A DNA stretch of 64,000 bases from Salipiger abyssi. GTDB lineage: Bacteria; Pseudomonadota; Alphaproteobacteria; Rhodobacterales; Rhodobacteraceae. The stretch lies in contig NZ_JAEKIS010000012.1 of the NCBI RefSeq assembly GCF_017311415.1, positions 62,001 to 126,000 on the forward strand. Reading direction: 5' to 3'. Positions 24,801-36,800 of this stretch are shown in pieces (the stretch's first letter is position 1; each line of letters opens with the position of its first letter). A program made the translations under genes and the position numbers. Under the pieces are notes generated by a model. That model ran no database searches and was not told where the DNA came from. It saw only the letters and a program-made list of their open reading frames with translations.

Positions 24801-27800
24801 GCTCACCTCGGCGCTGAGCCCGTCCGCATCGGTCACCTGAACGGTCACCAGCGCGGCGCCCGCCTGCCCGCTGCTGTCGCCCGAAACCGTGCCCGTCGCC
24901 GGATCGACGGTGATCCAGTCCGGCCCGGCCAGTTTGGCGAAACGCAGCGCGTCGGTGGGTGTGTCGGCATCGGTCGCGGTGACCGCATGGCTCAGCGTCT
25001 GGCCCTGAACCAGCGTTACGTCGGTGGCGCTGATCTCCGGGCGGCCGCGCACGGTGAGCACGAAGCTCACTTCGGTGCTAAGCGCATCGGCATCCGTGAC
25101 ACGGACGGTCACGGTGCTCTGGCCGGTGTGGCCAGTCGAGTCGCCGGTGATCTGACCGGTCTCCGCATCCATCGTCAGCCAGTCGGGGCCGCCGGCGATC
25201 TCGAACCGGCGCGCGCCGTTCGGGTCGTCCACGTCGGATACCTCCGGCGTGATGTCGATACCGGTGCCTTCGATCACCGCGATGTCGGACAGCACCAGGA
25301 CCGGCGGGGTGTTCACATCGACGGTGAACTGCGCCTCATCGGAGAGGCCATCGGCATCGGTTACCCGCAGCGTCACCTGTGCGACGCCCGCTTGCCCGCT
25401 GCTGTCGCCTGTCACGGCGCCTGTCTCGGGATCTACGACGATCCAGTCGGGGCCGGCGAGCTTGGCGAAGCTCAGTTCCGCCGCCGGGCTGTCGCTGTCG
25501 GCAACGGCAGGCTGCATCGAGACCGTTTCGCCCGCGACCACGGTGATGTCTGCGACGGTCAGAACCGGGCGCGCAAGAACCGTGACGGTGAAGCCGGCTT
25601 CCGACGACAGCCCGTCGGGATCGGTGATCCGCACCCGCACCTCGTGGCTGCCCACTTGGCCACCGCTGTCGCCGGTTACGGCGCCGGTTTCCGCATCGAC
25701 AGTGATCCAATCCGGGCCGGAGATCGTGGCAAAGCGCTGGCTGCCCGCCGGGTTGTCGGGGTCGGTGACCCGCGGCGTGATGCTCAGCGCGTTACCTTCC
25801 ACGACAGTGGTGTCGGCGATGGTAAAGCTGGGGGGCGCATTGACATCCACAGTAAGGGTGACACTGGCCGAAAGTCCGTCCGCATCGGTGACCGACACGG
25901 TCACTTCCGCAGGGCCGGCCTGACCGCTGCTGTCGCCGGAGAGCGTGCCGGTTTCGGGATCGACCGCGATCCAGTCCGGCCCGGCCACCTTGGCAAAGGT
26001 GAGCTGGTCGGCGGGGGTGTCGGCATCGGTCGCGGCGACCGCGTGGCTCAGCGTGTCGCCCTGGATCAGCGTCACGTCCTCTGCCGCGAGGGTGGGTCGG
26101 GCGCGGACGGTGACGGTGAAGCTTGTCTCGTCGCTCAGCCCCTCGGCATCGGTGACACGCAGCGTGACCTCGACGGCACCGACATTGCCGGTGCTGTCGC
26201 CGGTGACAAGACCTGTGTCGGGATCGACGGTGATCCAGTCCGGGCCGCTGAGTTTGGCAAAGCTGAGCTCATCCTCTGGGCTGTCGGCATCGGTGGTCAG
26301 CGGCGTCGCCGAGAGCGGGTCGCCTTCGACGAGCACGAGGCTCGCGGCGCTGATGACCGGCGCGGCATTGACCGCCAGCACAAAGGCGGCCTGGGTGGAA
26401 ACGCCGTCTTCGTCTGTGGCCTGTACCGTCACCGTGTAGCGCCCGGCATGGTCGCTGCTGTCGCCGGTGATGGCCCCGGTGGCCGCGTCGATCTCCAGCC
26501 ATGCGGGGGCGCTGACCAGCGCATAGGTGATCGCCGCATCGTCGCCGTCCGGATCGGTGGCGGAGACGGAATGCGCCAGCGCCTCGCCCTCCAGAACCCT
26601 GACATCGGTTGCCGTGAGCACCGGCGCGGCCATTACCGACAGGGTGAAGCTGCGGGTAACGAAGGCGCCGTCCGGATCGGTCGCCCGGACTGTAAACGTC
26701 TCGGTGGAGACCGCCGTAGGCGTCCAGGTGATGAGGCCGGTTGCGCTGTCGATGCTGGCACCGTCGGGCGCCGCGTCGAGCGTCAGCGTCAGCTCGGTGC
26801 GGGCGTTGTCGGGATCGCTCGCTTCCACCTGCACCCGCGCCGCCTGGTTCTGCGGCACGCGCGCATCCGGGATCGCATCGAGCGCGGGGGCGTCGTTGAC
26901 CGGTGCGATTTCGATGGTCAGCGTCACCGCATCAGAGCGGTTCACCCCGTCGAAAAGACGGTAGGTGATCGTCTGCTGCCCCGAGGCGTTCGGTTCGGGC
27001 GTGTAGCGGAACAGCCCGCCGGCGACCGGCAGCAGCGTCGCCGCTCCGAGGCCGCTTTCGACCTGAACGATAAGCGGGTCGCCCTCGGGATCGCTGTCAT
27101 TGGCGAGCAGGTCGATCTCGACTGGCGTGTCCTCCTGAGTGGCGGCGGTCTCACCCCGTGCCAAGGGCGCGTCGTTGGGCGCGAGCCCCAGCAGGGTTAC
27201 CGCATCGACGCTGACCGCCGCATCCGCCGCGCCGAGCCCGATCAGATCGAAGGCGATGGCGAGGCTTTCGGGGCGCTCGGCGAGGCCGGTCAGGTCGATG
27301 GTGACCACCATGGTGCCATCCTGACCGCGCGCGACGCCCACCGCCGCGGACTGGTAGAGCGTGCCGTCCGCCTGAAGGTTCAGCACCGCGTCGGTGCCCG
27401 CCAGATCGGCGATGGACGGCAGCAGCGCCGCCCCGGTCTCGCCGTCGAAAAGGGCGACCTCGAAGGCATCCGGCGGGCCGTCATCGGGCTGGCCAAGCGT
27501 GATGTCGGACAGGGTAAAGCGAAGCCCGGTGATCCCGTCGGGGAGCTGGAAGCCCTGCGCCAGTCCGGACATGACGCCCGAGGCTTCGTCGAGCCGCGCC
27601 TTGCCGCCGGTCACCTGCACATTGCCGGTGGTGGTCCAGCCGGTCAGCCCGTCATCGAACCCGCCATTGGTAAATGCCTGATCGGTATCGACCGTCAGCG
27701 GCGCGGCGGTGACAGCCGCCGCAGCGGCGGTGCCGCTCGTCGTCGGGGCGCCGCGCTGGATGCCGTCGGCGCCGGCGATGTCGTTGGCCTCTTCGATCAG

Positions 27801-30800
27801 TGCCGACCAGTCGCCCACATCCGGCCCTGAGGGCAGCCGGCGCATGCCGGTGTCGATGATCGGGCTCATCAGATAGGTGCTGCCGGGATCGACGTGATCG
27901 GGTACGCCGACGATGTTGCCCATCTCGTGCATCAGCACGGTCAGCAGGTCGATACGGCCCTCGGCCCCAGAGCCGGTTTCCGCGGCGAAGAGATGCGGCA
28001 GGTCGGTGGCGGTGAATTCGGCCTGGTCCAGCGGAGTCGCGTCTAGGAACCAGCCGTGCCCGGCGGCGTCGGCGTCGATGGTGATGGTGTTGCCATCGGC
28101 CAGCGCCAGCGCCGCGCCTTCAAGATCGGAGATCTGAATCACCAGATCGGAGAGCTTGCCCTCGGCATCGGGGATGAGCGCGCTGTCGATCCAGATGCCC
28201 TCGGCCACCTCGGCCAGCGCCTGGGCTTCGGCGACGGTGATCGCTACCGCACCATCGCCGACGCTGCTCGCGGTCTGGTTGGAGGCGGTCTTGGTCAGCT
28301 TCACGTCGTCGATGACCATGACGACCGATGCCGCATCCGACAGGGCCGCGCCAAAGCTGAAGGTCGACAGGAATTCCGCGAACTGCTCGGTGAAAGACTC
28401 CGCCGGCGCGCGTTCGAGCCCGGTATTGGTGATCGTGACGTTGGCGACCTGGCCTTTGACGTCCTTGGGGATCTCGAAGCGCGCGGTCTGGGTCGAGAAA
28501 AAGCCCGGCTTGAAGAAATACTTGTCCTTCCGCTCGGTCACACCGTTGTCGTTCGTCACCAGAGCCTTCGCGTGGTGCGCTTTACCGTCCATCGTCGTGA
28601 AGATCACCTCGGCGGTGACGTCATCGTTGGGGTTGAGCGGCAGGAACGCCTCGAACTGGATCGTCTCCATATCGCTGGGGATATGCATCCGGTTGTGGGT
28701 GATGGAGTCGATCTGGCCGATCGCATCGATGGCGCTGTCGAACACATCGGGCAGCGACATGGTGTTGCCGCCGATGGTGAACTGCGTTTCCGGCAGGAAG
28801 GTGCGGATCAGTTCCTTGAGCGATTTCGAGCCGCCGAAGATCAGCGCGTAATCCGGGTTCAGATCCCATTTGAACTTGTGGGTAAAGAAGCTGAGCAGGT
28901 TCTTTCCGGCCCAGGAGGCGAAATCGGTGAATGCCTTGGCACGCGCGGCCTTGGATGCCGCGATAGTGTCGTCATTGGTGCGGTCGATCGGGGTGTCGAG
29001 GATCTTCACCAGCGACGGCACACCGCCGTTCAGCGCGAACTTGTCGCCAGCCCAGCTCTTCAGCGTATCCGACACGACCGGGTCGCTGGCCGCGGCGGAG
29101 ACGAGGAAATCGAAGACCTGCGCCAGCACACGCATCGCAGTGCTGTCGTCGATCACGAATTTCAGCGTCGCATCGACATTGCGCGACAGCGCATCGTTGC
29201 CGAGCAGCGTCTCGCCATCCTTGACGATCTTGAACCCGTCACCGTCCGGCACGACCTCGCCGCCGACGCTGGCAGCGTAGTCCTTGCGGATCAGGTCTTT
29301 TTTCTCCGTATCGGTGTATTCGCCGGTGTAATTGTCGTTGGTGAACTTGTCGGCGAATTCCTTCAGCTTCTTCTCGAGCAGCGGCTTGATCACCCGGCCG
29401 ATGACATCGAGCGCTTCGGCACCGAAATTCATGTTCATCAGGAACAGGCCGGTGATATCCACCGGGCCGGCAAGCCCCCAGCTTTCGGCGGTCGCGCGCG
29501 AGAACAGGTCGAAGGTATAGGATGTGCCCTCGTCCACCCCGTCGGGGAACTGGGCCCGGTTGTCACTGTCGGTGCCCGTGCCCTCGATGCCGCCATGCAT
29601 CGACCAGCCCGGCAGATCATAATGCAGCGGGAAGCGGCCCAGCTCGGGCGGCAGCTGCGGCAGGAGCGCGTTCACCGCCGAGGTCTTCGCGCCGAATTTC
29701 TTCACGCCGGAGACATTGGCGTCGCCGGCCTCCTTATAGGCCTTCTTGAAGTCGTCCCAGCTGCCGCCCACGATCGAGGAGAAGCCCGAGCCGAGGATCC
29801 ACTTCACGTAATTGGTCATCGCGTGCCGGGTGCCATGCGAGAAATCGCCGTTGAACACGGTGGGCACGGGCTCGTAGACTGCTTTCTTGCCGTCTTCGAA
29901 AGCCGGGCGAGACACTTCGGTATTGTCGAAATCGAGCTGGGTGCGTTTGCGATCCGCTGCCGGCGGCCGGATATCGGGGTTGCCGGCGACGGTCGAGAAG
30001 TAGAAGCCGGTGCCGATGGCCTCGGTGCGGGTGGAGTTGGTCTTTTCGGTGCCCGGGTTGACGTTGGCGTTCTCGAAATACTTCTTGAAATGCGTCTTGA
30101 CCGCCGTCCAGCCTTTCTCGAAGGCCACCGGATCGACGCCGTAATAGGGCTGTTTGGTGAAGCCGTCGTCGAACATGTTGCCGAGCTGACCGAACAGGCC
30201 CTCGTCGCCGGTGCTGTTGATCGCCAGCCCCTCGTCGCCCATGGTGCGCGGGATCGCGACGCCGCCGACAAAGCCCGAATTCACATCGGCGGTGCCGAGA
30301 TACCAGTTGGTAATGCGGCTGTGCGGTGTCGCCAGCGCGTCGGCCTCGGTAAAGCCGGGCACTTTCGCCTTGGTGAAGTCGAGTTCGATATCCGGCACGC
30401 CCATGCCGTGCTTGGTGGGCTGCTTGTCCTTGCCGTCATTCGCCGTTGGCACGGCGGTGCCGTTGGGTGTTGTTACCGGGAAGAATTTGAGCCCGGTCAG
30501 CTTGTTGAAGTTGCTGTCGCCGGTGGGGGCGGTGGTCTGGAAATAGTTGTCGGCAAAGTCGACATTCGACCAGACCTGCACGTTGGGATCGTTGAAATCG
30601 TCCCACGGGATCGACGCGGCCTGAAGTCCGACATAGCCCGCCAGCTTGAACAGCAGCTGCGTGCCCGTCTCGACGCCGTTGATCACCCGCAGCATCGACG
30701 CGCCGAGCGCGGGGTTGGCGAAGGAGGTCAGCGTTGCACCGAACTTGAACGCGGTGATCCAGCTTTCGACGATCTTTTGCAGCTCGACCTTCAGCGAGTC

Positions 30801-33800
30801 CTGCTTGAAATCGTGCGGATCGAGCGTCGTCATGTGGATGTCGATGTTCTTCCCTTCGCTCTCGGGGAAGCGCACGCCGAGGCGCTGGATGATCTCGGAG
30901 TTCACCGAGGTGCCGCGGCTATGCCCGATGAAGTGCAGCGGGCTCTTGAAGATGTCGCCATTGGTATCGAGATCGAGCTGCACCAGCGAGGCAAAGAACG
31001 CATCCGCCGCCGCCTCCGAGAAGCCGCTGTCGGAGATGTTGCTTTCGCGGTACCAGTCGAGGACGAGGGTCACCGCCTCCTTGCGCTTGAGCGAGCCGGG
31101 TTCGACCGCATCGTCGGAGATGCGCGCGCCTTCGGCCTCGGCGGGATCGTATTCGTGCCATTTGCCGGTTTGGCGGTTGTAGACAAGGATCGCGCCGCCG
31201 CCCGACGCCTTGTTGAGGATCTCGGCGGAGTTCAGCCAGGCCGCCAGCGTGTCCTCGTTCAGCGGTGTGTTGGCGTAATCCGGCAGCAGCCCTTCGATCT
31301 GGAAGCCATGCGTCAGCACGTTCACGGTCGAGAAGGGGGTCTGTTTCGGCATCACCGCCGAGGTGGTGAAGCGGCGAGAGCCGGTCAGCGAGCCGCCGGT
31401 ATTCTTGACCTCGACACCCCAGTAATAGCTCTGCCCGCCGGTCAGCGCGTTGCCGAAGCCGGGCGCGGCTTCGATAACGACCGCGTGTTTGGGATCGCCT
31501 TCGACATCCTCGTCCGTCAGGTCGCGGGTCTTGGACTCGTCGATGGTGCCGTCGCCCTTCAGCACGTAATATTTGCCCGATTTGAAGGCCCATTTGCCCT
31601 CGGTGTCGGCGGTGTTGATCAGGCGGTAGCGGTGATAGTCGGCAGACTGGGTGGGGTCGTCATTGCCCAGCCAGGAGCGTTCGCGGAACGGATCGCCCGG
31701 GAACAGCCCGTCACCCGCAGCCTGGGTCGAGACATAGAGATCCATCTCGAATTGCGGCACGCCGATCTTGGCGGGATCGAGATGCACTTCGAACCGGAGC
31801 TTGTCGGCATCGGGCCCGTTGGCGGTGATCTCGCCCTGCGGCGCGATGAGTTCCAGACCCACCTCGCTCTGCACGTCGAGGCCACGGCCCCAGAACACGA
31901 TGTCGAGCGAGTCGCCATAAAGCTTGGTGCCGTTCACATCGGTGCGGATTTTCGCGTCGCCGATGCCGAAAAGCCCGCGTTCGAGGTCGATGGGCAGCGT
32001 CCGGTTGCGGCCAAGCTCGGTGCCGTTCGCGCCGCTGATGGCCAGATCCGACGCCAGGATGATGCCGTCGGTGTTCAGCGTCACCAGAGCGCCAGAGTTG
32101 CGGAAATTGGCAAAGACCTGGCTGCCGTCCGGGCGCATCGCCAGCTCGCTGAGATACTGGTCGGGGATCGGGCTCGTCGAGCCCACCAGCCCGCGCGTGC
32201 CGTATTTGTAGCTCACGCCGCGCGCGACGTTCAGCTCTTCCCAGGCGGTCTTGTCCATGCTGAACGGGTTGCGGATCAGGCCGATATTGTTGCCCAGCTC
32301 GTGCCGCCGTTCGATCTCGTAGGCAAGCACCGGATCGCTGAAGAGCAGATAGCGCGACAGATCGTAATCGGCCACGAAGGCATAGGACATGTCCGGGGTC
32401 ACCTTCACGGCGACGGGGTTGCGGATGTCGAGATCGTAGCGCTGGCCGCTGAGCGGCAGGTAGTCGTCGATCAGGATCGGCGGGAACGGCAGGACGAAGC
32501 CGTTATAGCGCACACCGATATCGCCTCGGTTGAGTTCGAGCGGGAAGCGGTTGGGCTGGGCCTGATCGGGGATCGCGGGAAGCGGTTCGACCCAGGCGTC
32601 GTAGCCTTCGGCGGTGTCATCCCGGACATTGATGAAATACATCCCCTGCCGCTGCTCGCCGCGCGACACGAAGGTGAGCTTCTTGGCGTCGCTGGTCGGC
32701 TCGATATCGTAGGGGTCGGCATGGCCGTTGAGCTCTCCGATTACCGACAGATAGGTGGTGGATTCGCCGTTCAGCGCCCGCTCGGCATCGGCGGGGTCGA
32801 CATTGATGACATAGATCTTGCCGTCGTCGCCGCGCGAACGCGCCCAGCCGCCATCGCCGAACATGCCGGCAAACGGTACCGCGACATAGAGTTTGCGGCC
32901 ATCGGCATCGAGGGCGATGTCGTTGATCTTGCCGTTAGCGCGCTCGCGCGCCTGATCTGGGATCGGCAGGTTGATCTGCCGCTGCTTCAGGTAGTCGGGC
33001 GATTGCGGGCGCAGATCTATTACGTGGATCGTCCCGTTGCCGGCGGCGTAGAGGTAGTCGCCCTTCGCTGAGAGCGTCAGCTGCTGCACCGCGCGGCCGG
33101 GGATCTTGATGATGTTGGTGCCTTCGAGCTCGGGGAAGGCATCGAACTGGCGCAGGCTCAGCATGTCGACGATGGCGATGCCCTGATAGGTCGCCACATA
33201 GGCGGCGGAGAGATCCTTGGACAGGACCACATCCGTCGGCCAGCCGGTGATTGGCTGGGTGCCGTCCATCAGCTTGATATTGGTGACGACCTCCGACTGT
33301 TCGGGCACGCCGCCACCTTCGGGTTCGCTGGTCTCGTTGTTGATGCCGGCGGGCAGCACATCGAAAACCTGAAGAATGGTCTGGTTGACCGATCCCTCAT
33401 ATTGCGAGCCGCCGACAACCCCGTAACCGCGCTCGTTCTTGACGGTGAAGCTCTGCGACGGGATCGCCTCGGTTGAGGCGCTCCAGCCGTCCACGTTGCC
33501 GGCCGCCCCGTTGGGTTTGGGCCGTTCGAAAGTGTATTCCGCCCGCGACACCAGAATGTCGTTTGGCAGCGCGACGTTGAAGGAGCCGCTGCCGGTGTCG
33601 AGGTTGATTTCCAGCGGCGTGAACTCGCTGCCCTGGATATAGCGGACATAGCCGCCGATCTTGATCTTCAGTCTGGTGTTGGCGAGGCTCGATCCGAAAT
33701 TCGCGGCATTGCCGCTGTCGGTGCCATAGAACAGATTGTCGCCCTTCACCGTAAGCAGCACATTGCCGCCCGGGGTGAGATGCGGGTCGACCGAGGTGAT

Positions 33801-36800
33801 CCTGGGCGCTTCACCAGGCGCGGCGGTGAGCGGTGTCGAAGGCACCTTGGCCGAGATATTAAGCCGCCCGGTGACCCCCTGCGGGTCGGCGTCGGCCTCG
33901 TATTTCGACCATGTCTTGCCTTCCAGGAAATCCTGATAGACGTCGATCCGCTGTTTGGCCGGCGTCATCTTGAACGCCATGTAGCTGATGCCCGCCACCA
34001 GACCGAGCCCGACCACGGCGCCGGCCAGCCCGCCAGTGGCGAGGCCGATGGCCATTGCCGGGATCACCGCGACCGAGGCGCGCGCCAGCGTCGGCAGGTA
34101 GAGCGATGCGTCCATCAGCGGCTGGTTCGCCTTGGCGACCAGATAGCTCGCGCGTTCGGACAGGCCGGGGAAGGGCGGCGACGCGGTGCGCGCCATGCCG
34201 TTCTCGTCCACGGTGCCGCTGTCGACCAGACGCCAGATCTGGCCGTATTCGCCGTCGGTCTGTTCGCTGAAATCGTCGAGGACGAAGAACAGCACCTCGT
34301 CGCCCGCCTGCGCCACGTCGCCCGAAACCTTGGTCGCGAGCTGCATCGGGCCGTTGAGTTCACCACCCTGGATGTCGATCACGCCGCCGCTGACGAAGTC
34401 GAAATCGGGCGGTACGTCGAGATCCAGTTCGGCCTCGGTCTTTGCCTCGGCGGTGATCGTCGCGTCGCCGGACAGCTGTCCGGCGCCGATGGCGATCTCG
34501 ATGCCGTCGGGAGTGCGCATCGCGCCGCCCTCGGTGCCCATCTCGACGCTGGCGCCCTCGACCGGCGGCGCCACGGTCACGGTCAGCACCTCTTCGGCGC
34601 CGCGATAGATCACGGTGACGGTGGTCTGGCCCTCGCCAACGGCCTCGATCATGCCGCCATCTGTGACCGTGATGATATCGCTGTTGCCGGGCACATAGAC
34701 CACGCCGTCCTCGGCGCCGGTCACATAGTCGGTGCCCAGCGTGCCGAGCTCTGTCACGATCTGGCGCCGTCCGCCCTCGGGCACGATGGTGACGCTGTCG
34801 GGATAGGCGTCGATGCCAAAGATCTGCGCGACCGAGCCGTTGGGATCCTCGGCGATGCCGACGGCCACGGCGGTGGCGGCGCTCAGACTGCCGCGGTCGG
34901 CGCGGATATAGGTATCGCCTTCGGTGAGCGCGGTCAGCAGTCCGTTGTCACTGATCTTGACGATATCGGGATCTGCGGAGGAGACCGAGACGTAATCGAA
35001 GGGCAGGATGACATCGGCCTCGTCCTCGAACTGGCCGACCACGACCAGCTCGGTCACCTGACCCGCTTCCTGGAAGTAGAATGCGCGTTGCAACAGCGTC
35101 AGCTCGGTCAGCGCCGCATCGGAGACGGTGATGTCGAGCGTGATGTCCGGGGTCGAGGCATAGCCGTCATCCGCCGAGACGGTGATCGAGGCGGCGCCGG
35201 TGAAATTGTCGTCCGGGATGATCCGCAGGAATTCGCCGTCTGGGGTGAAACGCGCGCCGACATGTTCGGTCGAGACGATGCGGAAGAACACCGGATCGCC
35301 TTCGAGATCCTTGGCGATCTCGTCGAGCCGCACCAGCACCGGCAGATCCTCATGGGTGAAGATCTCGGGCAGGGTCTCGGCCACTTCCGGTGCGGCATTG
35401 CCGCGGATGCCGAAATTGACGTTCAGAACCTGGCGGTCCTGCACATCGACCACGCCGTCGCCGGTGATATCGCTGCCCGCCGCGCCGTCGCGCAGCAGAT
35501 CGCTGTCGGTGCCGTTGACCGCGCCGTCTCCGTTCAGATCGCCCGCCGCGCCGACCACCAGGTCGAACGCGCCGCTTCCCTCGATGCCGAGCGTATAGAG
35601 CCCCGCCTTGGCAAAGCGGTAGAGCGCCACCGTCTGGCCGCCATTGCGGTGGGTGCCGAGCAGCAGCGCGCCGTCGATCTCGAGCTGGGTATCCTCGCCG
35701 GAGGTTGCGACGCGCACGATGGGCCCGTTGCCGCCGGCGCCGCTGACGAGATCGCTTTCGCGGATGGTGAGCGTATAGAACTGTTTGCCGGCGGTGGCGT
35801 CGCCCGCGACGCTGCGCCCGGTAAACTGGGTGATGCCGCCGAGATCGTCGGTCACATCATGCTCGGTGATGCCGCCCGCACCGTCGTAGACGATGACTTT
35901 GCCGCCGCCGGCCGCGCCTGCCGAGACGACCAGGTCGTCGCCCTCATAGCCGAACTTGCCGCCCGAGCCGTCTTCGAGCGAGCGGTAGCGGGTCAGCCGC
36001 CCCTCGCTGTCGTAGCTGTAGACCGTGGCCTTTCCGTCCGGCGTGGTTACGCGGACGATGCGGCCCGCGTCGTCGCGCAGGAAGCTCAGCACCGCGCCGT
36101 TCGCCGCCGTGACGCCGCTCGACCCGACGAAGAGCCGCTCTTCGCCGATGCGGATCTCCTGCACGCGGCCCTCGCTGTTCACGGCGTATTTGGTGCCATC
36201 GGGGGCGGTCAGCTCGAAGGGTTGGGCGCTGCCGATGAACGGATCGGTCGGATTGTAGGGCAACCCGTCATCGGCGGTGAAGTAGTGCCCGCCGGATTTC
36301 CGCAGCAGCATATTTGCAGAGCTCAGCGTCCAGCCGCTCTCGCCGTCCGCGACCCAGGCGGCGCGGTAGAAACTGCGCGCGCCGACGGTCTCCTCGACGG
36401 GCTGGAAGGTGAAGCCCAGACGTTCGCCGGTGGGGGCGGTGAGGTAGAGCCGGGAGTCGTCGGCCAGCGCGGAATAGATACCGTATGCCTCGCGCCCGGT
36501 CTTTTCCGCGCTGAGCGCGATGTCCAGATCGAAGCCCGCCGACCAGCTGCCGAAATCGCGGTCGGTGCCCGAAAGGCTGTCGTAGCGGCGGGTGAGTTCG
36601 AAGGGTACGCCGCCCAGATCGACGGTCAGGTCGGTCTCGGCCGCCAGGTAACGGCCGATCTTTTCGCTGCCGTTCACCTCGATATCGACATTCCGCACGG
36701 AATAGCGGTTGCCGATATCCGCCGCCGTCAGGCGCAGCGAGTAAAAGCCGTTGAGCAGGGTGCGCGTGTCGAGTTCGGCCAGCAGGCCGCCGGTGGCCTC

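Noticed and set aside
22938-26633. Regular 264-bp periodicity considered as a CRISPR or non-coding satellite
   Set aside because: The unit is far too long for CRISPR, diverges codon by codon and translates as in-frame 88-residue Ig-like domains.
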